From: DATFVA01 sp963839165
Lineage (GTDB): Bacteria > Bacteroidota > Ignavibacteria > Ignavibacteriales > Ignavibacteriaceae
Assembly (NCBI GenBank): GCA_963839165.1
Contig: CAWIUG010000045.1
Coordinates: 1 to 64,000, forward strand
Length of the DNA: 64,000 bases
Reading direction: 5' to 3'
Positions 38,076 through 47,215 of the stretch are shown here, piece after piece (position 1 is the first letter of the stretch; each line of letters starts with the position of its first letter). The notes under the pieces were generated by a model that worked only from the letters and a program-made list of their open reading frames with translations, was not told the DNA's origin and searched no databases. The position numbers and the translations under genes are program-made.

Positions 38076-38993
38076 ATGAAAACTGGTATCTGGTTCTCTT
38101 CGTTAATCGCCGCTGCTCTATTATTTAGCGGTTGTGTCCCACAGGCAGTTGAAGAAACTTTGTACCTGGGAGATGCACTTGTCCATGCCCCTATTACAAC
38201 CCCTCCTCTCCATCTTAATATAAACAGTAGTCCCGGTGATATTACTTTTTCCCCAAAGTTTTCATTTACTAATCGCAGGAATATGCAGGCAACAAGCGAT
38301 GAAGCTTTTACGGGAACGGTGGAACTGCCTGACAACTCAATATATGAAACCCGCAAGCAAAACGTTGAATGGGTATACAGCAGATATTCGTTTGGGCTGG
38401 ATATGGATGTGAAAGTTTCAAGGGGCTTCGCGTTATTTGCGGGTATTTCGTTTTCCAGCGATAATTATATGGGGGGGAATTTCGGGATCGGGTTATTCAG
38501 TAATATGACGGCGCCAATTGTGAGGTTCGATGCAGGCCTGACTTTTCAGAAATACAGATATGATGCTGTAACCATTGTTGATCAGACAATCCAGGACTGG
38601 GGAGGTGATGTAACAAGTAACCGGTATTTGTTCCAGGATACCGGCGAGGAGACTAATATAAACCCCTTTTTTATTATAACAATTAATTCAAATGATGATG
38701 CTTCAATGGTGAACTATTTTATAAACGTCGGATATTTTTCTCAGCAGCTCCTCAATTTTACCCCCGGTACCACTCATAACACTAATCCGCTCTTTTTAAC
38801 CACAACTACAAAAACGGATAAAAGGCCTGATTGTTCGGCAGGCTTCTTCTATTTCAATCCCGGCATTTCACTGAACCTTGCACCCAATATGAGACTTATC
38901 GTTAGTTCAAAATTCTTGAAAGAGACAATCCTGCAGCTTGATTCAGGCGGTTTAATTATAGTTCCGAGCCTGCAGCTTGATTTCAGGATCTAA
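38076..38993 (+). CDS. Outer-membrane-type lipoprotein, unrecognised family
   Basis: The 305-residue protein has a lipoprotein signal ending LLFSGC (lipid cysteine near 20). The mature part has many alternating strands with aromatic ends (WVYSRYSFGLDMDVKVS, GLTFQKYRYDAV) and ends in LDFRI, a beta-barrel-like pattern. No family is recognised. It has an AAAGGAG ribosome site and its own terminator, so it is a single-gene unit. TTGACA words at about 38018 and 38029 may hold its promoter. Confidence 0.65.
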   Translation: MKTGIWFSSLIAAALLFSGCVPQAVEETLYLGDALVHAPITTPPLHLNINSSPGDITFSPKFSFTNRRNMQATSDEAFTGTVELPDNSIYETRKQNVEWVYSRYSFGLDMDVKVSRGFALFAGISFSSDNYMGGNFGIGLFSNMTAPIVRFDAGLTFQKYRYDAVTIVDQTIQDWGGDVTSNRYLFQDTGEETNINPFFIITINSNDDASMVNYFINVGYFSQQLLNFTPGTTHNTNPLFLTTTTKTDKRPDCSAGFFYFNPGISLNLAPNMRLIVSSKFLKETILQLDSGGLIIVPSLQLDFRI

Positions 38994-39008
38994 CTAACAA
39001 ATTCCATA

Positions 39009-39035
39009 AATAGCACCTGGCGAAAAGGTGCTATT
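39009..39035 (+). terminator. Terminator-like hairpin after the lipoprotein gene
   Basis: AATAGCACCT (39009-39018) and AGGTGCTATT (39026-39035) form a perfect 10-bp stem with a 7-base loop, 15 bases past the stop. The following CTTAT is only weakly T-rich. Confidence 0.7.
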
Positions 39036-39151
39036 CTTATCAATAAAGTAAAACCTGTCGGAAATCCCCGTATTCAGCTTAAAGCAGAAGTTATGCCATT
39101 GGTATTCAGCTGTTTTACGTATTAGTCCGGAGGTTTTACTTAAATCAGGAA

Positions 39152-39191
39152 GATGTTTTAACCCCGGGGTAAACGCGGGTTAAAAAGCATC
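39152..39191. repeat. Imperfect inverted repeat before the 11-bp array
   Basis: The left arm GATGTTTTAACCC (39152-39164) pairs with the right arm GGGTTAAAAAGCATC (39177-39191) with one or two unpaired bases, around a GC-rich loop. Its right end touches the tandem array. Confidence 0.6.
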
Positions 39192-39289
39192 TGAAAACGT
39201 TCTAAAAACGTTCTGAATACGTTATGAAAACGTTGTGAATACGTTCTGAAAACGTTGTGAATACGTTCTGAAAACGTTCCATAGGCGTT
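39191..39289. repeat. Nine tandem 11-bp units carrying AACGTT
   Basis: Units follow CTGAAAACGTT with changes at unit positions 1-3 and 6; eight end in ACGTT and the ninth is CCATAGGCGTT. The palindrome AACGTT or its variant TACGTT recurs every 11 bases, about one helical turn, so all copies face the same side of the DNA. This could be a multi-site protein-binding array or simply a slipped repeat. Confidence 0.75.
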
Positions 39290-39539
39290 CTTAATGCTCT
39301 TTCGGGGTATTCTCATAATTCTTACATAGGTACACACTAAGGGTTCTCTGGCGGGTACAACTATTCAATAGTACAGATCCAATCGACTTGGTATTAAGGG
39401 TGCAATCCGGGTACCTAAATCAGGTAGGTTATACTTCCTTGAAGCGGAACCTGAACAGCACAACTTACCTTGACTGCCGGAGGCCAATTCTCTATATTTG
39501 AACACATTTTTTTGAAAAATTATAGAGATTTTTGATAAT

Positions 39540-40796
39540 TTGAATCAGTATAAGAAGACAATCCTGCCTAACGGTATTAAAGTTCTGACAGAAACCATAC
39601 CCTATGTAAAATCCTTTTCGCTCGGATTTTGGTTTAACATTGGATCCCGTGATGAAAATTTCAATAACAATGGAATTACACATTTTATTGAACACATGCT
39701 TTTTAAGGGTACCAGGAAACGTACAGCAGGCAAGATAGCAAATGAGATTGAATCAACGGGCGGATACCTGAACGCGTTCACTTCAAAAGAACACACCTGC
39801 TACTATGGCAGGGGCCTGGCAGACCATATTGGAAAAACTTTCGATGTTCTATCGGATATGATTCAGAACCCTACGTTCAAGCCAATAGAAATCAGGAAGG
39901 AATCCAGTGTAATTGTGGATGAACTGAACGATATCGATGACAATCCCGAGGAATTAATTTTTGATAAGTTTGAAGAAGTTGTATATGCCGGAAACAGCCT
40001 GAGCCTCCCCATCATCGGAACGGAAAAAAATATCCGCGGCTTCAATCAGAATGACCTGTTTAACTTTGTGAAAGAAAAATACGGCTTCAACAAATTGTTA
40101 ATAGCTGCATCGGGAGATGTGGAACACGATAAGATTATTAAGCTGATTGAAAAATACTTCTCAAGGGATCTCGGCACTTCCAATATAAAAAGAAGATATT
40201 ACAATCATACGAACATCCCGGCAAAAGTTGAACTGATCGACAAGGAAATTCAGCAGATCCACGCCATAATTGGTAAATCGACCTTCGGATATAAGAGTGA
40301 GTTAAGGAACAAGGCAGCTGTGCTTACCCAGATACTTGGTGAGGGGAGTAGTTCGAGGCTTTTTCAGTCGATAAGAGAACGAAACGGAATAGCCTACCAG
40401 GTAAATTCATTTCTCAATTCTTTTTATGATGTTTCAACATTCGGGGTTTATTTATCAACGAATGAGAAGATGATGGATAAGGCTCTGACAATAGTTGACA
40501 GGGAATTCAGAAAAATGAAGAATAATAAAGTCTCCGAAAGAGAATTGAAAAAGGCCAAAGAGTCAATGAAAGGACATTTTCTATTGAGCTTGGAGAATAC
40601 TTCCAACAGGATGTTCAGAATGGCTCAGTCGGAATTATATCATAACAGAATAAAGAGTACAGACGAGATTATTAAAGATATCGACTCGGTAACCAGAGAA
40701 GACATACTCGATTTATCGAACACGCTACTTGATGCAGATACATTTATAAAAATCATTATTAAATCCAAAGACACTACATTAAAATCTGCAGCCTGA
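39540..40796 (+). CDS. M16-family zinc peptidase
   Basis: The 418-residue protein starts at a TTG (39540). The inverted zinc motif HFIEH lies near 42-46, with the downstream Glu in the ESSVIVDELNDIDD segment. The C-terminal half has the usual SSSRLFQSIRERNGIAYQV block. Bacterial homologues resemble mitochondrial processing peptidase. A signal peptide is absent, so it is probably cytoplasmic. The substrate is unknown. Confidence 0.9.
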   Translation: MNQYKKTILPNGIKVLTETIPYVKSFSLGFWFNIGSRDENFNNNGITHFIEHMLFKGTRKRTAGKIANEIESTGGYLNAFTSKEHTCYYGRGLADHIGKTFDVLSDMIQNPTFKPIEIRKESSVIVDELNDIDDNPEELIFDKFEEVVYAGNSLSLPIIGTEKNIRGFNQNDLFNFVKEKYGFNKLLIAASGDVEHDKIIKLIEKYFSRDLGTSNIKRRYYNHTNIPAKVELIDKEIQQIHAIIGKSTFGYKSELRNKAAVLTQILGEGSSSRLFQSIRERNGIAYQVNSFLNSFYDVSTFGVYLSTNEKMMDKALTIVDREFRKMKNNKVSERELKKAKESMKGHFLLSLENTSNRMFRMAQSELYHNRIKSTDEIIKDIDSVTREDILDLSNTLLDADTFIKIIIKSKDTTLKSAA

Positions 40797-40841
40797 GAGA
40801 AATTACATCAATTAAATTTACTGATTAATCATAATAATAAA

Positions 40842-42059
40842 ATGAGCAAAACAATAAGACCTGCGGTAAGAACAAGAAACATTACGTACGCGGTACGTGA
40901 TATAGTTGTACTTGCAAATGAAGTTGCAAAGACAGGCAAGGAGATGCTTTATCTTAATATAGGCGATCCGAACTTATTCGATTTCGCTCCACCCAGACAT
41001 ATGGTTGAGGCAACATACAAGGCAATGCTCAGCAATTACAACGGATATTCACCATCTTCAGGAATAAAACCGGCCCTGGAATCAATTGCCGGGGAAGCAG
41101 ATCGGAAGAACATAAAAAATATACAGGATATTTTTATAACTACAGGCGCGAGCGAAGCAATCGATATCTGCCTTACTGCACTGGTAAATGAGGGAGAAAA
41201 TGTCTTAACCCCAACTCCCGGCTATCCACTTTATACCGCGATTTCCAGCAAGCTTCAGAATATGGAGAACCCCTATTACCTTAATGAGGAAAACGGCTGG
41301 CAGCCCGATCTTGATGACATACGCAGTAAAATAAATGATAAAACACGCGCTATTATTATTATAAATCCGAATAATCCGACGGGTTCAAACTGCAGGATAG
41401 ATACTCTAAAAGAACTAATTAAGATAGCAAAGGATAATAACCTCCTTATCTTTGCCGATGAAATTTATGATAAGCTTTTATTTGAGGGTGAATCACATAC
41501 TTCAATAGCCTCGCTCGACAGTGATGCCCCCATGGTCACTTTCGGGGGCTTATCCAAAAATTATATGGTACCTGGTTTCAGAATGGGATGGGGAATAGTA
41601 AGCGGCGACAGGAATGTATTAAAAGATTATATAGAAGCAATAAACAAACTGCTTCGTGCCCGACTGTCGGCCAACCATCCGGAGCAGTACTCAATCCCAA
41701 CAGCTCTTGACGGCGATCAGTCGCACCTGGTTACAGCAAACCAGAAACTAACCTCAAGAAGAGATTTAACCGTTGAAATGCTGAACGCAATCCCCGGAAT
41801 TTCCTGTGTGAAGCCGGAAGGTGCCTTTTATGCATTTCCAAGGCTCCACATTAATACTCCTGATAACATTTTTGTTTCAGAACTTATCAGGGAGACGGGT
41901 GTTGTTGTGGTTCCGGGATCAGGATTCGGTCAGCGGCCGGGAACGAATCATTTCAGAGTGGTTTTTCTACCGCCTGAAGATGTTTTGATCAAGGCATATA
42001 ATAATATTGCCCGCTTCACTGAAAAATTCATTGAAGAGCACGAAGCTGTGGGGAAATAG
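40842..42059 (+). CDS. PLP-dependent aminotransferase, alanine-type (AlaA-like)
   Basis: The 405-residue class I/II aminotransferase shows NIGDPNLFDF near the start, PTPGYPLYTAI, INPNNPTGSN, FADEIYDKLLF and the PLP lysine in GGLSKNYMVPGFRMGW, then the terminal NHFRVVFLPPE with the carboxylate-binding Arg. It most resembles alanine transaminases (AlaA). With alanine dehydrogenase at 22263 it fits alanine metabolism, but specificity is inferred. Confidence 0.85.
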   Translation: MSKTIRPAVRTRNITYAVRDIVVLANEVAKTGKEMLYLNIGDPNLFDFAPPRHMVEATYKAMLSNYNGYSPSSGIKPALESIAGEADRKNIKNIQDIFITTGASEAIDICLTALVNEGENVLTPTPGYPLYTAISSKLQNMENPYYLNEENGWQPDLDDIRSKINDKTRAIIIINPNNPTGSNCRIDTLKELIKIAKDNNLLIFADEIYDKLLFEGESHTSIASLDSDAPMVTFGGLSKNYMVPGFRMGWGIVSGDRNVLKDYIEAINKLLRARLSANHPEQYSIPTALDGDQSHLVTANQKLTSRRDLTVEMLNAIPGISCVKPEGAFYAFPRLHINTPDNIFVSELIRETGVVVVPGSGFGQRPGTNHFRVVFLPPEDVLIKAYNNIARFTEKFIEEHEAVGK

Positions 42060-42110
42060 GTTACAATTAAATCAGATAATAATTAAAGAATTCAGGAGTA
42101 AATACTCAGA

Positions 42111-43793
42111 ATGCCCAGAATAGTTATAGATGGAAAAGAAATAGAGTTCACCCAGGGACAAACAATTATAGAAGCCGCAAGGAATAACGGGATAACAATA
42201 CCTCATTTCTGCTGGCATCCCAAACTTACAGTCTCGGGGAATTGCCGTGTATGTCTTGTTGAAGTTGAAAAAATGCCGAAACTTATGATTGCCTGCGGTA
42301 CTCTCGCTGCCGAGGGCATGGTAGTTCATACTGCTTCAGAAAATGCGCTATCAGCCAGAAACGCGGTAATGGAATTCCTTCTTATAAACCATCCCCTTGA
42401 TTGTCCGATCTGCGATGAGGCGGGAGAATGTAAACTGCAGGATTATGCATATTCGCATGGAGACGGTGAGAGCAGGTTTGTTGAGGAAAAAAATCATAAA
42501 GACAAAAGGGTGCCTCTTGGTCCCTACGTTATGTTTGACGCAGAAAGATGTATCTCCTGTTCACGCTGCATTCGTTTCTGCGATGAGATCGCGAAGGATC
42601 CGGAACTTACTTTCATAAAACGAGGCGATAGAGTTACGATTGTCACCTATCCCGGTGAGGAATTGGATAATCCCTATTCACTGAATACCACAGATATTTG
42701 TCCCGTTGGTGCCCTTACAAACCGTGACTTCCGCTTCCAGGCAAGAGTATGGGATATGTCTGCTACCAAATCCATTTGTGTGGGATGCGCAAGAGGATGC
42801 AATACCGAACTTTGGGTAAGAAACAATAAAATACTACGCTTAACACCGAGATTAAACGAAGAAGTTAACAGCTACTGGATGTGTGATCACGGCAGAATAA
42901 ATACTTATAAATTTGTGAATTCAGAGGACAGAGTAGACGGGCCTTATATCAGAAGAGATGGAGTCCTGGGAAAGTCCGGCCTTGATGAAGCTGTTTCTGC
43001 CGCAGCGAGAGAACTTAAAAAATTCAGCAAAGATGAAATAGCATTCCTCGGTTCGGCGCATGTTACAAACGAAGATAATTATCTGCTTGCAAAGTTTGCG
43101 AAGCTGACCGGTTCAAAACACATAGATTTTATGATGAAAACCGATCCTTCATTTGAAGACAACATCCTCCGGAGAGAAGATGTTACTCCTAATTCACTTG
43201 GAGCTGAGCTTGCAGGGGTAGTTCCTTCAAAAGGTGGATTGAACTGTGACGGTATTCTAGACGGGATAAGAAAAGGAAAAATTAAAGCATTATACCTTAT
43301 TGAAGATGACCTGGTTAGTGAGAGACCCGAACTGGAAGAAATCTTTGCAAAACTTGATCTCTTTATAATGCATGCAACAAATATGAATAAAACGGCTGCC
43401 ATGGCTGATATAGTTCTTCCGGCTGCAACTTATGCTGAGAAAAACGGAACGATGGTCAATTTCCAGGGAAGAGTTCAGAGACTGAGACCTGCAGCGGCCA
43501 CGGTTAATGTTGACCGTGCTCTTGAAGGAATGATGATGAGCCGGCTTGACAAATTCGGGACTAAGTTCGACCGCTGGGCTGAGAAGAATAAACACGATGC
43601 ACTTTCAACATGGAAACTTCTCTTACTGGTTGCAAATGCTGCCGGAAATAAGTTGAAGTTTGATATGGCGGAGGAAGTTTTTGAGGAAATGTCAAGAAAT
43701 ATTGACGCATTTAAGGGTCTTGATTATGATGATATCGGAGAGCTTGGTGCTCAGTTAAAAGGAAAATTCACAAAAGAACCAGTTAAAGTTTAA
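42111..43793 (+). CDS. nuoG: NADH-quinone oxidoreductase subunit G (Fe-S)
   Basis: The 560-residue protein has an N-terminal 2Fe-2S ferredoxin domain (HFCWHP, GNCRVC, CGT), the HPLDCPICDEAGECKLQDYAY block, a 4Fe-4S site CISCSRCIRFCDE, and a CVGCARGCNTE...MCDHGR site, then a short molybdopterin-oxidoreductase-like domain (to about 500). It carries electrons in the peripheral arm of complex I. It is shorter than the 900-residue E. coli protein, as in related phyla. It is followed by nuoH and nuoI. Confidence 0.92.
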   Translation: MPRIVIDGKEIEFTQGQTIIEAARNNGITIPHFCWHPKLTVSGNCRVCLVEVEKMPKLMIACGTLAAEGMVVHTASENALSARNAVMEFLLINHPLDCPICDEAGECKLQDYAYSHGDGESRFVEEKNHKDKRVPLGPYVMFDAERCISCSRCIRFCDEIAKDPELTFIKRGDRVTIVTYPGEELDNPYSLNTTDICPVGALTNRDFRFQARVWDMSATKSICVGCARGCNTELWVRNNKILRLTPRLNEEVNSYWMCDHGRINTYKFVNSEDRVDGPYIRRDGVLGKSGLDEAVSAAARELKKFSKDEIAFLGSAHVTNEDNYLLAKFAKLTGSKHIDFMMKTDPSFEDNILRREDVTPNSLGAELAGVVPSKGGLNCDGILDGIRKGKIKALYLIEDDLVSERPELEEIFAKLDLFIMHATNMNKTAAMADIVLPAATYAEKNGTMVNFQGRVQRLRPAAATVNVDRALEGMMMSRLDKFGTKFDRWAEKNKHDALSTWKLLLLVANAAGNKLKFDMAEEVFEEMSRNIDAFKGLDYDDIGELGAQLKGKFTKEPVKV

Positions 43794-43806
43794 CGGAGAA
43801 TTTATA

Positions 43807-44844
43807 GTGAACATCTGGGAATTAATAATAACAAGTCTTATAAAGATTCTGGTTATCGTAACAGTTATGCTGTTAACGGTTTCGTACCTTGTTTATTTTG
43901 AACGCAGGATCAGTGCCTGGGCCCAGAACAGGCTCGGACCAAACCGGGTAGGCTGGGAAGGTGTGCTTCAGCCGTTCGCTGATGTTCTGAAGCTTCTACT
44001 GAAAGAGGATATTGTTCCAGAAGTTGCAGTTAAACCCATCCATACACTGGCTCCCATTATTGCGTTGTTCGTTGCTTTTACTACTTATGCGGTTATTCCG
44101 GTTGCCGGTACATTGAATCTGTTCGGATACGCTATTCCCCTGGTAGTTGCCGATATAAATATGGGGATCCTTTATGTACTAGCTCTTAGCTCATTAGGAG
44201 TTTACGCAATTACTTTTGCCGGATGGTCATCGGGGAGTAAATACTCACTTCTCGGAGGAATAAGATCTTCGGCCCAGATGATTTCTTATGAAATTTCAAT
44301 GGGATTTTCTGTTGGAGGAGTTTTACTCCTGGCTGAATCCCTTCGTCCCTACGCAATTGTTGAAGCGCAGGGCGGCTGGCTATGGAACGCATGGATCCAG
44401 CCCCTTGGATTTATAACGTTTGTGGTTTCGGCATTTGCAGAAACAAACCGGCTTCCTTTTGATCTTCCCGAAGCTGAACCGGAGCTTGTAGGAGGCTTCC
44501 ATACAGAGTACAGCAGTATGAAGTTTGCAGGGTTTTTCCTGGCAGAATACGCCAATATGATTATAGCGAGCGCGATGATTGTGACCCTTTACCTGGGCGG
44601 CTATAACCTGCCGTTCGTGGATGTATATTCTTTAGGACTTTCGAATGGAATAGTGATCCTGATACAAATTTTAATGTTTTTAATTAAAGTTGGAGCTCTC
44701 CTGTTCTTCTTCATCTGGGTAAGATGGAGTCTGCCGAGATTCAGGTATGATCAACTGATGAACCTCGGTTGGAAAGTAATGTTCCCTCTGTCTTTAATTA
44801 ATATTATATGGGTGGCAATCCTTATAATGGTGTTTAATTTATAG
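43807..44844 (+). CDS. nuoH: NADH-quinone oxidoreductase subunit H
   Basis: The 345-residue protein starts at a GTG with a GGAG ribosome site. It has about eight membrane helices with conserved loops: YFERRISAWAQNRLGPNRVG near 30-50, the quinone-channel ETNRLPFDLPEAEPELVGGFHTEYSS near 212-237, and a final RFRYDQLMNLGWKVMFPLSL. It forms the heel of the membrane arm beside the quinone site. It starts 13 bases after nuoG. Confidence 0.96.
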   Translation: MNIWELIITSLIKILVIVTVMLLTVSYLVYFERRISAWAQNRLGPNRVGWEGVLQPFADVLKLLLKEDIVPEVAVKPIHTLAPIIALFVAFTTYAVIPVAGTLNLFGYAIPLVVADINMGILYVLALSSLGVYAITFAGWSSGSKYSLLGGIRSSAQMISYEISMGFSVGGVLLLAESLRPYAIVEAQGGWLWNAWIQPLGFITFVVSAFAETNRLPFDLPEAEPELVGGFHTEYSSMKFAGFFLAEYANMIIASAMIVTLYLGGYNLPFVDVYSLGLSNGIVILIQILMFLIKVGALLFFFIWVRWSLPRFRYDQLMNLGWKVMFPLSLINIIWVAILIMVFNL

Positions 44845-44912
44845 TATTATTGAATTTAATCAGTTATTTAGTTATTCATTTACAACCAAGATTTTGAAAA
44901 TTCGGAGATTTG

Positions 44913-45407
44913 ATGGCCGCTAAGAAGAGACAAAAAGATTTAACCTTCTGGGAAAGAATTTATATCCCTGAAATCGTTAAGGGCCTTAGTCTTACCTTGA
45001 AGAATATGTTTAAGCCCAAATTTACTATGAAATACCCGGAAGAAAAGTTTATACCAGCAGCTTCTTACCGTGGACGGCCTGTACTTGTGATGGAAGAGAA
45101 CGGTGAGGAAAGGTGCGTAGCCTGCGGATTATGTTCCAGGGTTTGTCCTGCCCTGGCTATTGAAGTTCAGGCAGGCGAAACTGACAGGGAAAAGGAACGA
45201 TACCCTGAAAAGTTTGAGATAAATATGATCAGATGCATTTTCTGCGGATTTTGCGAAGAAGTTTGCCCGGAAGAAGCCATAGTTATGAGTAAAGATTACG
45301 AGCTCGCATTTTCAAACAGAGAAGAAGCGATCTATGGAAAAGATAAATTGCTGGTTCCGGTCCATCAGCTCCAGGACAGAATCGATTTTCTGCGGAGCTA
45401 TAAATAG
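44913..45407 (+). CDS. nuoI: NADH-quinone oxidoreductase subunit I
   Basis: The 164-residue protein carries two 4Fe-4S ferredoxin motifs, CVACGLCSRVCP and CIFCGFCEEVCPEEA, about 40 residues apart, that pass electrons towards quinone. The ATG at 44913 follows a CGGAG ribosome site; an overlapping TTG at 44910 would add one residue. The nuo run ends here: the next gene is a T9SS protein, so nuoJ-N and nuoA-F must be elsewhere. Confidence 0.95.
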   Translation: MAAKKRQKDLTFWERIYIPEIVKGLSLTLKNMFKPKFTMKYPEEKFIPAASYRGRPVLVMEENGEERCVACGLCSRVCPALAIEVQAGETDREKERYPEKFEINMIRCIFCGFCEEVCPEEAIVMSKDYELAFSNREEAIYGKDKLLVPVHQLQDRIDFLRSYK

Positions 45408-45413
45408 TGGCGG

Positions 45414-47102
45414 ATGTTGCATATAAAGCTTTACATATTACTCGTTTTACTCGCAACAATTCCTGTTTTTGGACAGAATACACAGGAAACCAGCTATAAA
45501 TTAGGTTTTCCCGAAATCATTTCGTCTTCATCCTCTTTTGATATATCCATTATTGCTTCAAATCCATCTGATCTGGCAGACAAACTGGTTTTATATTTTG
45601 AACTCCCGGAGAGAATAAATTTCAGGAATCTTGAACTCCGGTCTTTCAATAGAACATCCGATATTCCCTGCAGGTCAATTGCTGCAGAAAATGAGGAGGG
45701 GAACCTTTTTAAGGCAGATATCGATTTTGTTAAAAACAGGATTTCATCCAGGGATTATTTTCAGCTTGTACTTACCCTGAAAGCAGATAACGCAGAGTCA
45801 GGCAATTTTAAGTTTGCAGGCATTTTTAAGTCAAAAGGTAAAATAACAGGTTATCTTCAGGTCCCGGCTTTGACCTCTCCAGAGGACAGTCTTGATTTCT
45901 CAACAATCCCGCTGAAATTCTACAAACCCCAAAGGTTTGCCGGGAATTCAATACAACTGGTTTCCGGATCAGAATTATCTTTAAAGCCGGATATAAATGC
46001 AGAAACGAAGAATCTACTTACTGAATTCTGGATAAAGTTAAATAATAAGCAAATTGATTTTCTAAGTATCGCTGAAAAACAGACAGGTGAAACTCTCTGT
46101 AAGGTCTCCACAAACCAGTTTCAGATGATTAAATCAGACTCATGGTCGAACAGCGAACTTAATAATCCTTATTTTATGAGCAGAGGGACCTGGTACCATA
46201 TCTCAATGCTGTCTTCCTTCTTGGATCATAAATTGAAACTCTTCTGCAATAACACCCTGGTTGGAACGTTTAGTATCCCATCATTCCTTCTGCCTTCCGA
46301 CCTCCAATGGACTTTCAGGAATAGCTCACAAAATAAATCTTTCCAGGTTGACGTATTGAGATTTATTGATTTCAATGATGAAATTGAATCGTCTTTTATT
46401 AACAAAAATTATCTGAATTTTATCTCGGAAAATTCTCATGTACTTTATCAGTATAATTTTGATAATGAAGGTGAAATCTATAATTCAACAGATCAATCAA
46501 AAACAACATATAACTCTGTCAGTTTAGTAGGTTCTGATGCTCCTCTTTTTGCCCGCGCTCCTGAAATAAATATTGAACCCCTCGGAAATATGTATGAACT
46601 AACCTGGAGCGGAGGAGATTTTAAGCAGGCAAGAACCTATATCCTTCAGAAATCAGTTAATGATGAAGATTTCATGCGTGTTACTTCAGTTGATGCCGAC
46701 GATTCATATGAGAAAAAGTACACATTACTGGATGGAAAAGACCCGGCAGCTGAAATTGTGTATTATCGAATTAAACAGATCAACAAAGATGGTTCAGAAA
46801 TATATTCTTCTCAGGTTAAAATAGGGCAGGGAATAACCGAACCTTTTATTGTAGAACAGAATTATCCTAATCCTTTTAATCCCCTTACAAGCATTGTAGT
46901 GGATTTACTGGAAGATACCGACGTTGAAATTATCGTTTATAATCTTGAAGGGAAAGAAATTGCAAGGTTATACAAAGGATTTTTAACAAGCGGAACGCAT
47001 AAATTTTCATTTGATGCATCCGAACTTTCCTCAGGAGTTTATCTTTACAAGGTCTCTACTCCAGGTTTCTCGAACACAAAAAAGATGATCCTCACCAAAT
47101 AA
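45414..47102 (+). CDS. LamG-like secreted protein with type IX sorting tail
   Basis: The 562-residue protein has a signal peptide (MLHIKLYILLVLLATIPVFGQ). The middle part (about 190-320) resembles a LamG/concanavalin beta sandwich (ELSLKPDINAETKNLLTEFW, WYHISMLSSFLDHKLKLF). The C-terminal 85 residues start EQNYPNPFNPLTS and end in a VYLYKVST...KMILTK strand, the type IX secretion sorting domain. It is therefore exported to the cell surface. It begins 7 bases after nuoI, an unusual neighbour. Confidence 0.85.
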   Translation: MLHIKLYILLVLLATIPVFGQNTQETSYKLGFPEIISSSSSFDISIIASNPSDLADKLVLYFELPERINFRNLELRSFNRTSDIPCRSIAAENEEGNLFKADIDFVKNRISSRDYFQLVLTLKADNAESGNFKFAGIFKSKGKITGYLQVPALTSPEDSLDFSTIPLKFYKPQRFAGNSIQLVSGSELSLKPDINAETKNLLTEFWIKLNNKQIDFLSIAEKQTGETLCKVSTNQFQMIKSDSWSNSELNNPYFMSRGTWYHISMLSSFLDHKLKLFCNNTLVGTFSIPSFLLPSDLQWTFRNSSQNKSFQVDVLRFIDFNDEIESSFINKNYLNFISENSHVLYQYNFDNEGEIYNSTDQSKTTYNSVSLVGSDAPLFARAPEINIEPLGNMYELTWSGGDFKQARTYILQKSVNDEDFMRVTSVDADDSYEKKYTLLDGKDPAAEIVYYRIKQINKDGSEIYSSQVKIGQGITEPFIVEQNYPNPFNPLTSIVVDLLEDTDVEIIVYNLEGKEIARLYKGFLTSGTHKFSFDASELSSGVYLYKVSTPGFSNTKKMILTK

Positions 47103-47215
47103 TTTGCAGCTATCTCTCATTTATTAAATACCTATCTTCTGCTTAAATAATTTACTTTTTTGCAATTTAAGGCTATATTTAGGGTAGTTCTTAACACTTT
47201 ACCTGATAAAGGGAA

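Larger units (their letters stand above)
39036..39539. other. Gene-free region with structured repeats
   Basis: About 500 bases without a gene. It holds a long inverted repeat (39152-39191), a nine-unit 11-bp tandem array (39191-39289), and a TACCT/AGGTA dyad near 39411-39426. No open frame or RNA gene is recognised. Confidence 0.5.

Noticed and set aside
39191..39289. The tandem array as a CRISPR
   Set aside because: Units are 11 bases with no spacers, and no cas genes are near.
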